This document shows positions 1 through 7,625 of a stretch of DNA of 64,000 bases, piece by piece. Each line of letters begins with the position of its first letter. The first letter of the stretch is position 1. Position numbers and translations under genes: made by a program. Under the pieces are notes generated by a model, which did not search any database, was not told the DNA's origin, and worked only from the letters and a program-made list of their open reading frames with translations. Source of the stretch: Syntrophaceae bacterium (GTDB lineage Bacteria; Desulfobacterota; BSN033; UBA1163); assembly GCA_013388635.1 (NCBI GenBank), contig JACAEX010000001.1:1-64000 (forward strand), written 5' to 3'.

Positions 1-137
1 CTTTTAGTGACCGAACTAGTATGGAACGAATCCTCTTTTCGGTCTTTACGCACGAGAACCTTAAACAACGAACAGCTACCCCATTTCCTTTGCTGACACA
101 AAATAATTGACATTACCTTCTGGTATAAAAATTTTTC

Positions 138-166
138 TTGTTTTACTTTCCAGTTAATGTTATAAA
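138..166 (+). promoter_or_regulatory. putative sigma-70 promoter for the bacterioferritin gene
   Basis: A TTGTTT box at 138-143 is followed after 17 bases by TATAAA at 161-166. It lies in an AT-rich stretch just upstream of the ribosome binding site at 190-197. A TTGACA at 107-112 has no well-spaced -10 box, so the downstream pair is preferred. This is consensus matching only. Confidence 0.4.
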
Positions 167-201
167 AATAAGAAAAATTTATTGGGTTGAAAGGAGGCTA
201 T

Positions 202-660
202 ATGAGCAAGAAGGTGATCGATTTGCTGAACGAGGCGCGTTCAAGGGAGCTGACGGCCATCTCTCAGTACATGGCCCAACATTATGAACTGGAGGATAGC
301 GATTTTGGGAAATTAGCCTCAAAGTTCAAGGAGATTGCGATTGCTGAGATGAAACATGCGGAGAGACTGGCGGAGCGGATTTTATTCCTGAAAGGAGAGC
401 CCACTTCGAAGCCCGATGCGGTCCCCAAGAAGGGGCAGTCAATTCCGGAGATGTTGAAGACCAACATGGCCCTTGAATCGCAGGCGGTCAAAATGTATAA
501 CGACGCCTCGGTGGTCTGCGCTGCCGAAAAGGATCAGATCTCAAAAGAGCTCTTCGAGTCCCTCCTTGCGGAAGAGGAGGATCATTTAAACTATTTCGAT
601 AACATCAAGGATCACGTCGACAAGCTCGGCGCAGCCTACCTTGCCACACTCACAGGCTAA
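202..660 (+). CDS. bfr: bacterioferritin-like ferroxidase
   Basis: This 152-residue protein has the length and four-helix pattern of bacterioferritin, which oxidises Fe(II) and stores it as a mineral in a cytoplasmic cage. The di-iron ligands are all visible: E16, E49, H52, E92, E125 and H128. M50 in the EMKHAE motif matches the haem-ligating methionine (Met52) of E. coli bacterioferritin. The frame opens at a TTG at 187, but an AAAGGAGG ribosome binding site at 190-197 places the start at the ATG at 202. It appears to be transcribed alone, with a hairpin just downstream. Iron storage or peroxide protection is the likely role. A rubrerythrin-like or Dps-like protein is less likely given the EMKHAE motif. 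Confidence 0.9.
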   Translation: MSKKVIDLLNEARSRELTAISQYMAQHYELEDSDFGKLASKFKEIAIAEMKHAERLAERILFLKGEPTSKPDAVPKKGQSIPEMLKTNMALESQAVKMYNDASVVCAAEKDQISKELFESLLAEEEDHLNYFDNIKDHVDKLGAAYLATLTG

Positions 661-670
661 CCCTTTTGTC

Positions 671-702
671 CCTCATCCCTGCCTTCGCTGGCAGGGATGA
701 GG
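671..702 (+). terminator. strong hairpin downstream of the bacterioferritin gene
   Basis: A perfect 13-bp stem (671-683 with 690-702) closes a six-base TTCGCT loop 10 bases after the stop codon. No run of T follows, so it may block exonucleases or be a dispersed palindrome rather than a classical intrinsic terminator. Confidence 0.55.
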
Positions 703-854
703 AGATAGCATCTTCAGCCTATTATTCGAGTTCATCCCGGGATGCGGTAATTTTCTTGAATAAATACAGACTTCACCCCATTGTCTTCCTTGACCCTCTT
801 GAGAGAGAATAGAATGCATAAATGCAGAATCCATGGAAAGGAGGACGATGATCG

Positions 855-1676
855 ATGTACTTCATAACGGTTTCAGAGATGCTTGGTACAGGCGGTGAAG
901 AGATCGCAAGAGGAGTGGCTGAGACACTGCACTACAGCTATTGCGGGGAAGAGGAACTGTTTCGGGCGGCGGACGAAATGGGCTTTCTTTCCGACGTCAA
1001 AAGATTGGATGAAAAGGGCCCTCACTTCTTCGAAAGGTTTTTCACTGAAAAACCCAGGGTCTATCTCGACCGATTGCAATCTCTCATTTACGAACTGGCC
1101 AAGAAAGGGGATGCGGTATTTTTTGGGAGAGGAAGCCAGCTTCTTCTCCACTCATTCCACTGTGCTCTTCATGTCCTCGTCACAGGTTCGCTCCAGAAGA
1201 GGGTAGAGAGGGTGATCAAGGAGAAGGGGGTGGGAAGGGAGATTGCCGAGAAGATGATCCGCAGGTCCGATCATGACAAAGAAGGATTTATCAGGTATGC
1301 CTTTGACGAGGACTGGCTCAATCCAAATCTTTATGATCTCATCTTGAACACGGATAAGCTGAGCATCCCTTCTGCGATCAAGAGCATCGTCGAATCGGCG
1401 AGGTCTGACGAAATCAAGGCATGCGGGGTCGATTCTGTGAAGATCCTCGGAAAGCTCTCTCTCCATCGGAGGATCGAGTCGGCCCTTCTTGAAGCAGGCT
1501 TTATGCCCTCCCGTCTCTTTTTTGAGGTGGAAGATGAGGAGTGGGTCCGCCTTTATGGCGTTGCCAATTCTTCAGAGGAGAAAGAAGAAATAGAGAGGAT
1601 TGTGAAAGGAATGAAGGGTGTGAAACGTGTAACCAACGATTTGATCGTCATGAAGGCAGCGATGGGCGGGGCATAG
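855..1676 (+). CDS. cytidylate kinase-like protein with C-terminal BON-like domain
   Basis: The first ~190 residues resemble the cytidylate-kinase-like family, P-loop proteins of uncertain substrate. The usual P-loop position near the N-terminus reads GTGGEEIARGVAE. A conserved FFGRG segment follows near residue 97, then a helical lid with paired arginines near 141. The last ~60 residues (VRLYGVANS to the end) resemble a BON domain, a small alpha/beta module usually found in periplasmic or membrane-contacting proteins. No signal peptide is present. A GGAAAGGAGG ribosome binding site at 836-845 supports the ATG at 855. The kinase activity is inferred from the family and the real phosphate acceptor is unknown. 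Confidence 0.75.
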   Translation: MYFITVSEMLGTGGEEIARGVAETLHYSYCGEEELFRAADEMGFLSDVKRLDEKGPHFFERFFTEKPRVYLDRLQSLIYELAKKGDAVFFGRGSQLLLHSFHCALHVLVTGSLQKRVERVIKEKGVGREIAEKMIRRSDHDKEGFIRYAFDEDWLNPNLYDLILNTDKLSIPSAIKSIVESARSDEIKACGVDSVKILGKLSLHRRIESALLEAGFMPSRLFFEVEDEEWVRLYGVANSSEEKEEIERIVKGMKGVKRVTNDLIVMKAAMGGA

Positions 1677-1767
1677 CGATTTAGAAAACCCTGCACGCGG
1701 GAAAATCATTTTCAGCCCTGAAAGCACTCGGGAGTCAGGAGGTTCACTCCGGGCTGAGGTCTTTACT

Positions 1768-2057
1768 ATGAATCTTGAACCCCTGTTCAAACCTAAGACA
1801 GTGGCCGTAGTCGGCATCTCCGGAGGATTTGCTGAGAGGGGGCGATATGTAGGCACTTTTTTCATTCCGAGCGAACGGATGGTTAAGCCTGAGAAGGGAA
1901 AGGTTGCCCTGGTCAGTTAGAGAGGCTACTCCTCAGCTTCTCCAGTTTGGTGATGGAGATCGAGGGTTTCATTGAATCGGTTGATCTCAATCCGGTGGTC
2001 TGCTCACAAGAGAGGTGTGTCGTAGCCGACGCCAGAATCATCCTCAAAACCTCCTAA
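1768..2057 (+). pseudogene. remnant of an ADP-forming acyl-CoA synthetase
   Basis: Translating from the ATG at 1768 gives MNLEPLFKPKTVAVVGIS, the start of the CoA-binding domain of NDP-forming acyl-CoA synthetases. The same frame then jumps to a piece ending PEKGKVALVS, where the family's next glutamine codon is TAG here. A third piece in another frame, from about 1950, reads DLNPVVCSQERCVVADARIIL, matching the family C-terminus, and ends with TAA at 2055-2057. About 95 codons remain of a gene that usually has several hundred. It has therefore lost most of its length through internal deletions, a nonsense change and frame shifts. It cannot make a working enzyme. Confidence 0.75.
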
Positions 2058-2442
2058 AACCTCCTAAAACCTCCACAACCCCTTCTCCTGAGGATCTGTG
2101 AAAGAATGGCCCAGTCCCCTGTTGAATAATTCTTGCCTTCTGGCCGAATAGAAACCAAACTTTCATTTTCATGCTCATCAATATCTTGACATGATCTCCA
2201 AAAAGAATTTAAATTGAAATTGCTCAGAAAATAAAGTCCATAACCCCCCTTCATCCCCCCTTAACTTAAGGGGGGAATAGTGGGGGGGGGTTACAAGGCG
2301 AAACCATTTTCATCCTTCGTCGGTGACGCTCCGTCATGAAGGATTGCTTACAAAATAACCCCAAAGACCTCCTCTCCTTGGTGGGAGAGGATTGAATTAT
2401 GGACTGATTAGTAAATTAAACCTAAATGGTTGAACTGGAAAG
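2058..2442. other. non-coding stretch rich in repeat fragments
   Basis: No credible gene is visible. The stretch holds a tandem CCTCCTAAAA motif near 2048-2070, the G/C hairpin repeat at 2243-2292, a fragment of the CTCTCC/GGAGAG repeat at 2371-2394, and a solo inverted-repeat end (AATTATGGACTGA) at 2395-2414 that matches the repeat at 21436-21578. Confidence 0.6.
2243..2292. repeat. G/C-run hairpin repeat, copy 1
   Basis: The CCCCCCTT and AAGGGGGG arms can fold back on each other. The same arrangement with related spacers occurs at 5538-5604, so this is a dispersed palindromic repeat. It may act as a terminator or RNA-processing site, but no function can be read from the sequence. Confidence 0.6.
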
Positions 2443-3033
2443 ATGTCAGGGGTCTCAGCAATTCTTCTTGCCGCAGGTGAGTCGAGACGAATGGGAGTGG
2501 ATAAACTCTCCCTTCCCTGGGGAAAGAAGACGATCTTCGAACACTGTCTCGATACCCTGCTCCGGTCGAAAGTGAGGGAAGTCATCGTTGTACTCAAGGA
2601 TCGAAGGGAGGGCAGAAGAAAGGATTTCAAAGATAGGAGAGTCAAGGTGGTGATCAATCCGGAGTACAGGAAAGGCATGAGTACCTCTATCCGGAAGGGG
2701 ATTCTGGCTGTTGATCCGAGGAGCCATGGAATTCTGATCGCCCTGGGAGATCAACCTCTCCTCAGAACGAGGACGATCAATGCCTTAATCGATGCCTTCG
2801 CCCGGAGAGGAAAAGGGATTGTCGTCCCTTCGTTTCGAGGGAAAAGAGGTCACCCTGTGATCTTTCATCGTGACTTCGAAAGAGAGTTACGAAGGCTCAG
2901 GGGCGATGTGGGAGGAAGATCGATTATTGAGAGGTATTCAGAAGAGGTATGGACTCTCCCCGTGAAATCCGAAGGGGTGGTCAAGGACATCGATACAAGG
3001 AAGGACTATGAAGGAGCCAATGATGAACAATGA
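2443..3033 (+). CDS. mocA: molybdenum cofactor cytidylyltransferase (MobA-like NTP transferase)
   Basis: The protein (196 aa) starts with the nucleotide-binding signature LLAAGESRRMG at residues 8-18. It also has the metal-binding GDQP motif (ALGDQPLL) and the GHPVIF segment typical of MocA/CoxI-type enzymes. These transfer CMP to molybdopterin to make the cytosine dinucleotide cofactor used by molybdenum hydroxylases. The next two genes belong to the same maturation set, and the three likely form an operon with short spacers (17 and about 50 bases). The ribosome binding site is weak. The cytidylyl rather than guanylyl preference is inferred from context. Confidence 0.85.
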   Translation: MSGVSAILLAAGESRRMGVDKLSLPWGKKTIFEHCLDTLLRSKVREVIVVLKDRREGRRKDFKDRRVKVVINPEYRKGMSTSIRKGILAVDPRSHGILIALGDQPLLRTRTINALIDAFARRGKGIVVPSFRGKRGHPVIFHRDFERELRRLRGDVGGRSIIERYSEEVWTLPVKSEGVVKDIDTRKDYEGANDEQ

Positions 3034-3050
3034 ACAAAGAGGATATGTAG

Positions 3051-3866
3051 ATGAAGTCGGGAAAGAGGACGGATGAATTAATCATTCTGATCAGGGGAGC
3101 GGGTGAGATGGCCAGTGGTGTGGCCCACCGGCTTCACCAGTCCCATTTTAAGATCTGCATGGTTGAGATCGCTCAGCCTCTCGCGGTCAGAAGAGAGGTC
3201 TCTTTCTGCGAAGCCATCTACGATGGCGAGAAAGAGGTGGAGGGAGTTCGCGCGAAACTGATTTCAAAGCCCGAACAGATCCAGGCGGTATGGAGAGAAG
3301 GGAAGATACCTCTTCTTATAGACCCTGACCTGAAGAAGACAAAAGAATTTTTGAAACCCGATGTGTTGATTGACGCCATCATGGCGAAGAGGAACCTGGG
3401 AACTCGAATCCATGACGCTTCCCTGGTGATCGGACTGGGCCCGGGGTTTACGGCAGGAAAGGACGTCCATTTTGTCATCGAAACCAACCGCGGCCATTTC
3501 CTCGGAAAGGTGATTCAAAATGGTTCTGCTGAAGCGAACACGGGTGTTCCTGGAGAGATCGGAGGATACACCGTTGAAAGGGTTCTGAGAACATTGAAGA
3601 AAGGGGTATTCCACCCCCAGAAGTCAATCGGCGATCGCATAACCAAAGGTTCTGTAGTGGCTGTCGTGGACGACTTTCCGGTGATCGCAGGGATCAGCGG
3701 TGTAGTGAGAGGGCTTCTCCGTGAAGGTGTGGAGGTGAAGAAGGGGATGAAGGTGGGTGATATCGATCCGAGGGGAAGGAGGGAGTTCTGTTTTACGATC
3801 TCGGAAAAGGCGAGGGCGATTGGGGGAGGAGTGCTTGAAGCTATACTCAACAGGTTTAATCGATGA
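3051..3866 (+). CDS. yqeB: selenium-dependent molybdenum hydroxylase system protein YqeB (EF2563 family)
   Basis: This 271-residue protein matches the EF2563/YqeB family, found almost only beside genes for selenium-dependent molybdenum hydroxylases. Diagnostic segments are the Rossmann-like RGAGEMASGVAHRL near residue 15, then VSFCEAIYDGE, AKRNLGT, VIGLGPGF and ETNRGHFLG in family order. The biochemical step is not established; a role in handling selenium or the labile sulfur/selenium ligand of the cofactor is proposed for the family. It follows mocA by 17 bases and precedes yqeC, the typical arrangement. Confidence 0.85.
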   Translation: MKSGKRTDELIILIRGAGEMASGVAHRLHQSHFKICMVEIAQPLAVRREVSFCEAIYDGEKEVEGVRAKLISKPEQIQAVWREGKIPLLIDPDLKKTKEFLKPDVLIDAIMAKRNLGTRIHDASLVIGLGPGFTAGKDVHFVIETNRGHFLGKVIQNGSAEANTGVPGEIGGYTVERVLRTLKKGVFHPQKSIGDRITKGSVVAVVDDFPVIAGISGVVRGLLREGVEVKKGMKVGDIDPRGRREFCFTISEKARAIGGGVLEAILNRFNR

Positions 3867-3877
3867 ATCATTAAAAA

Positions 3878-3909
3878 ACGCCAAGCGCTTGGCGCCATGC
3901 GCACAGCGT
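3878..3909. repeat. palindromic element with GCCAAGCGCTTGGC core, copy 1
   Basis: A perfect 16-bp palindrome at 3879-3894 is followed by TGCGCA and AGCG. A 32-bp copy in reverse orientation lies at 62079-62110 and shares the palindrome and flank. The copies sit in the short gap before yqeC and in the gap just upstream of the endonuclease V start. Confidence 0.65.
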
Positions 3910-3917
3910 TAAGAAGT

Positions 3918-4763
3918 ATGGATCCTGATCAAAAGGCCGTCTGTTCAATCATCGAGAAGGTTGTGAAGAGCGACAGAGAGGAGAGGGTGACCACGGTTCT
4001 GAGGAGTGCCTTGGGGTTAAAGAATAGAGAGGTGATCAGCTTAGCCGGGGCGGGCGGAAAGACGACGTTGATGTTTCGTCTTGCCAGAGAGTTGTTCCTG
4101 GAGGGGAAGAAAGTCATCACGACCACGACGACTAAGATATTCGAACCCGCTTCAGGAGAGACAGCCTTTCTTTTTATCCATCCGAGAGAGGAAGAGATCA
4201 GAAAGTTTGTGGGGCAACATATCAATGAATATAGGCATCTCACGATTGCCTCGGAGAGGCTTGGATCGGGCAAGTTAAAAGGGATTTCATCGGATCTGGT
4301 CGATAGCCTCTGGGGTTTAAAAGAGATTGACTTTATCATTGTGGAGGCTGATGGTGCTGCAGGCCGTCCGGTCAAAGCCCCGAGGCAGGGAGAACCTGTC
4401 ATCCCCTCGGTTACAACATTGGTCGTGGCCATCCTGGGAGTGGATGGGCTTGGGATGAAGGTCAATGGCGAGAACATGTTTCAGGCGGAACGGGTTTCAA
4501 GATTGACTGGAATTCCGGAGGGAAGTGAGATGACAGAAGAGGGGATGGCTGTTTTGATGACTCACCCTGAAGGGATTTTTAAGGGAGCGCCATCCTCGTC
4601 AAGGGTGATCGCTTTTCTCAACAAGGTGGATATTCCGGATGGAGCGGCAAAGGGAAGGGGCGTAGCGCAGAAGATCATCGAGAGAAGAGAGCCCCGGATT
4701 GAGAGAATCGTTTTGGGTCAGTTAAGAAGTGAAGCGGCTGTGTCAGAGGTGATATTTCCGTAA
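3918..4763 (+). CDS. yqeC: selenium-dependent hydroxylase accessory protein YqeC
   Basis: A P-loop GAGGKTT lies about 45 residues from the start, followed by TTTTKI and the VEADGAAGRP segment characteristic of YqeC. The family is a putative NTPase that co-occurs with YqeB and molybdenum hydroxylases, and its exact reaction is unknown. The frame is open from an ATG at 3897, but that codon lies inside the dispersed palindrome. The ATG at 3918 and a GTG at 3987, preceded by AGAGGAG, are better starts, and the GTG form would match the usual family length. It is the third gene of the mocA-yqeB-yqeC unit. Confidence 0.8.
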   Translation: MDPDQKAVCSIIEKVVKSDREERVTTVLRSALGLKNREVISLAGAGGKTTLMFRLARELFLEGKKVITTTTTKIFEPASGETAFLFIHPREEEIRKFVGQHINEYRHLTIASERLGSGKLKGISSDLVDSLWGLKEIDFIIVEADGAAGRPVKAPRQGEPVIPSVTTLVVAILGVDGLGMKVNGENMFQAERVSRLTGIPEGSEMTEEGMAVLMTHPEGIFKGAPSSSRVIAFLNKVDIPDGAAKGRGVAQKIIERREPRIERIVLGQLRSEAAVSEVIFP

Positions 4764-4784
4764 GAATCACGAGAACGGTCCTTT

Positions 4785-4905
4785 GGCCAGGGTTAAGGTT
4801 ACGAAGCCAGTTTGGGCAAAGTTAAAGGGCCAAGTGAATGAAAGCTTTGAGAGCAATGACCTTACCCATCCTACTAAACTGGCGTCTTTACCTTAACCTT
4901 TGCCG
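4785..4905. repeat. miniature inverted-repeat element, B type, copy 1
   Basis: The left end (CCAGGGTTAAGGTTACGAAG) and the right end are inverted copies of each other over about 27 bp, enclosing a ~120-bp unit with no coding capacity. A related unit lies at 43319-43469. The AAGCCAGTTTGGGCAAAGT segment is shared by both. Confidence 0.7.
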
Positions 4906-4941
4906 AAGACATATTACGTACGTAGGTTGAAGGGGAAAATC

Positions 4942-5520
4942 ATGGGATATCGAAAGATATTTTTGGGATTGGTCATTTTGCTCTTCACATGGGCCTCTGT
5001 TGTCATGGCCGAAGATTACAATTTGCAATATTTTTTGGCAAAGGCTTCATCTGAAAAAGGTGAGCTTTCCAAGAGTGAGAGTAAAGAACTGATAAACCGG
5101 ATTAATGAGGTGGTGGAAAAGGCCCGGAAGATTCATACGAAATTGACCCATGCCATTCAAACAGGAGAGGTGGAGATTCTATATCAGGACGGAAGGTTCT
5201 GGATGTCGAAACTCGAAGAGGATCAGAGATCGATCGAAGAGGGGATTCAGCAAATCAAGTTATTGAGAGAGAGGCCGACCCATCTCATGGCCTCGATCAG
5301 ACTTTATAAGTCTCTGAAAGATCTCTCATCCAATTTTAATGCCTATAACAATATGCCTTTATTTTCAGGCCTTGTAGGCGATCTTGCGCCTGAGATGGAA
5401 CTGTGGGTTGATCCGGTCTTCTATAAACTTCATCTCCTTCCGCTTGCTAAGTTGAAAGATGTGGAGAAGGCTCCTCCGCAGAGAGAGAAGAAACCGATTC
5501 CCAAGACCAAAAAACCTTAA
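4942..5520 (+). CDS. exported protein of unknown function
   Basis: I do not recognise a family. The protein (192 aa) begins with a signal peptide: GYRK, a hydrophobic core and a VVMA cleavage site near residue 23. The mature part is mostly charged helix (residues ~25-125), then a stretch with LVGDLAPEMELWVDPVFYK and a lysine/proline-rich tail. The TTG at 4900 lies in the neighbouring repeat, so the ATG at 4942 with GAAGGGG upstream is taken as the start. It sits between the cofactor-maturation genes and xdhC, but nothing in it suggests a link to molybdenum. A periplasmic location is inferred. Confidence 0.7.
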   Translation: MGYRKIFLGLVILLFTWASVVMAEDYNLQYFLAKASSEKGELSKSESKELINRINEVVEKARKIHTKLTHAIQTGEVEILYQDGRFWMSKLEEDQRSIEEGIQQIKLLRERPTHLMASIRLYKSLKDLSSNFNAYNNMPLFSGLVGDLAPEMELWVDPVFYKLHLLPLAKLKDVEKAPPQREKKPIPKTKKP

Positions 5521-5537
5521 AGTGTATTGATGCCTTA

Positions 5538-5604
5538 CCTTAAGGGGGGAGGAAAGTAACCCCCTCTATTCCCCCCTTAGATTAAGGGGGGATGAAGGGG
5601 GGTT
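5538..5604. repeat. G/C-run hairpin repeat, copy 2
   Basis: TTAAGGGGGG and CCCCCCTTAG arms alternate and can form more than one hairpin. It matches the repeat at 2243-2292. The rest of the 254-base gap up to xdhC holds a TTTGACAGGCTCAGGATGAT fragment and no gene. Confidence 0.6.
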
Positions 5605-5774
5605 TGGGGCTTGACCCAAGGGGAGGTTATCCATTGAATATCCGGATGAGCCTTAAATGAAGAACGGGATAAAGTTGTTCAGTATTCAAGCTCGAACAAG
5701 GCGCATCCTTTGACAGGCTCAGGATGATATCCTTGATTTTGGAAAGAAATGACTTATAGAGGAGAAGGAACATT

Positions 5775-6857
5775 ATGGAAGATATCTACGCTGAAATTGT
5801 GAAGGCGTTGAGCAGGAGAGAGAAGCTGACCCTGGCCACGCTGATCACACGCGTCGGTTCTGCTCCGAGAGGGATAGGCGCGAAGTATTTGATCAGAGAA
5901 GACGGAAGCTCTCTCGGCTCCATTGGAGGGGGATGTGTCGAGGCCGAGGTGTGGCAAGAGGCTCAAATGGTGATGGCGAAAGGCGAGGGGAAGGTCCTCC
6001 GATTCAATCTCACCTCCGAGCAATTAGCTGAGGGCGGCCTGATCTGTGGAGGAAATATAGAGATCTTTTTGGAACCCCTTAAAGAAGAGTTCTTAAATAT
6101 CTATCAGGAAGTAACAAAGATTAAACAGAAAGGCGGCTCAGCGGTTTTGATTAGCTTGGTCTCCGTGGACGATGCTTTTCCCAGGGATGTGGGATCTAAG
6201 GTATTGATCAAACCTTCGGGTGAGAGAATCGGTTCCCTTTCAATACAAGGGGTTGAAGATAGGATTTTGAAGGAAGGGGAGGCCACGCTAAGGGAAATGA
6301 GACCAAAGGTTGTGGTCTTGAATGCTGAGGCTGAGCCTTCCTCCTGGCAAAAAATAGAGGTGTTATTAGAACCACTTTATTCTGAGCCCACGGTCTATAT
6401 CTTTGGAGGTGGCCACATCTCTCAGCATCTGGCGCCTCTTGTCAAGAAGGTCTCCTTTAAAGTAGTGATCATCGATGATCGAGAGATGTTTGCCAACCGG
6501 CAGCGCTTTCCGGAGGCAGACAGGGTGATTGTCTCAGATTTTGAGAGGTGCTTTGATCAACTCAATATCGATGAATCGAGCTACATCGTCATCGTCACCC
6601 GGGGGCATCTCTACGACGGTTTTGTTTTGGAGCAAGCGGTTAAGACCAATGCTCGTTACATTGGAATGATCGGTTCTAAGAAGAAGATCCATACCCTTTA
6701 CCAGAGTTTAATAGGGAAGGGGATTGAGAAAGAAAGGCTTGATCAGGTCTATGCACCCATCGGAATCGATATCAATTCTGAGACACCGGAGGAGATCGCG
6801 GTCAGCATCACGGCCCAGTTGATCAAGGTGAGAGGAGAACCGATGCCCAGGTCTTGA
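5775..6857 (+). CDS. xdhC: XdhC/CoxI family molybdenum hydroxylase maturation factor
   Basis: XdhC proteins bind the molybdenum cofactor, help insert its terminal sulfido ligand and hand it to the apo-hydroxylase. The N-terminal domain shows TLITRVGSAPRG and GSIGGGCVEAEV; the C-terminal half is a Rossmann domain with IFGGGHIS near residue 210 and VIIDDRE. The end has YIGMIGSKKK and PIGIDINSETPEEIAVSI, all standard. The length (360 aa) is normal for a two-domain member. GAGGAGAAGGAA precedes the ATG. It is the fourth maturation gene, separated from yqeC by an exported protein and two repeats. The likely client is the hydroxylase encoded at 30.6-35.0 kb. Confidence 0.88.
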   Translation: MEDIYAEIVKALSRREKLTLATLITRVGSAPRGIGAKYLIREDGSSLGSIGGGCVEAEVWQEAQMVMAKGEGKVLRFNLTSEQLAEGGLICGGNIEIFLEPLKEEFLNIYQEVTKIKQKGGSAVLISLVSVDDAFPRDVGSKVLIKPSGERIGSLSIQGVEDRILKEGEATLREMRPKVVVLNAEAEPSSWQKIEVLLEPLYSEPTVYIFGGGHISQHLAPLVKKVSFKVVIIDDREMFANRQRFPEADRVIVSDFERCFDQLNIDESSYIVIVTRGHLYDGFVLEQAVKTNARYIGMIGSKKKIHTLYQSLIGKGIEKERLDQVYAPIGIDINSETPEEIAVSITAQLIKVRGEPMPRS

Positions 6858-7029
6858 TCCCCACAGGTTACTTTCCGACCAACGACTGACAAAAATTGTA
6901 CGTTCTTTTGATTCAAATAGAGCCATTTCCGGTAAAATGGCGTGTTAATGATCTTTTTACGATTAGTTAAGTATTTAAATTTATTTGTTTTTTTTTGAGA
7001 TGCAGAATTTTTTAATCGTCGTTTTCTGT

Positions 7030-7045
7030 TGGCATAGATATTGTA
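7030..7045 (+). promoter_or_regulatory. putative sigma-54 promoter of the pilin gene
   Basis: TGGCATAGATATTGTA carries GG at 7031-7032 and TTG ending at 7043, spaced as the -24/-12 elements of sigma-54 promoters (consensus TGGCAC-N5-TTGCW). Transcription would start near 7056, leaving an ~80-base leader before the ATG at 7139. A TTGACA at 7069 with a weak -10 is an alternative. Sigma-54 control is common for pilin genes. Confidence 0.4.
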
Positions 7046-7138
7046 TTTACCTAATCTCATTCAAAAACTTGACAGGATGTTAAGATCTTGTAAGAATATT
7101 CGGGAGTTTTCAAACATTTCAAAAAGGAGGAGAAGAAA

Positions 7139-7522
7139 ATGCTTAGAAGTCAGAAGGGTTTTACATTGATCGAGTTGGTGATTATCATTGTGATTCTTGG
7201 AATCTTAGCGGCTGTGGCGATTCCGACCTATATCGATTTGAAGACGGATGCGGCAAATGCTACAGCAAAGGGTGTATTGGGTGCTCTGAGCAGTGCGAAT
7301 GCAATTCTGTTTGCGGAGCGCATCGTCCGCCCCACTCTCGGCACTACCTATAGTTACACTGATATTGTGGGTTCTGCCAATATTTCTGGCGTTGATGCAA
7401 CCGGAATAGGTACCAATACTTTTACCTGTAGTGTAGGTGGGAGGACTTACACATATACTTTAAGTACACAGACTGTATACGTACCAACAACCCCGGCAAC
7501 AATTACTGGAAGCGGATGGTAA
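7139..7522 (+). CDS. mshA: type IV major pilin, MshA-like
   Basis: The short leader MLRSQKG is followed by FTLIELV, the prepilin peptidase site, with cleavage after G7 and a conserved E5 in the mature protein. The hydrophobic helix (IIIVILGILAAVAIPTY) runs into AKGVLGALSSANAI, which resembles MSHA pilin. The 127-residue length is short to normal. The C-terminal half is rich in Thr, Ser, Tyr and Gly and has a single pair of cysteines or fewer, so the D-region disulfide is not obvious. An AAAAGGAGG site precedes the ATG. The pilin stands apart from its assembly genes, which lie on the other strand from 10.4 kb onward. Confidence 0.85.
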   Translation: MLRSQKGFTLIELVIIIVILGILAAVAIPTYIDLKTDAANATAKGVLGALSSANAILFAERIVRPTLGTTYSYTDIVGSANISGVDATGIGTNTFTCSVGGRTYTYTLSTQTVYVPTTPATITGSGW

Positions 7523-7625
7523 TAAAGAGCCGAGGTCCTAATTTCCGCCTTCGCTTGGGAATGTTGGTAAACTCAGAGTTGGATTGTCTGAGACCATATA
7601 AAAAAAAGATCAGAATTAGATTAAT

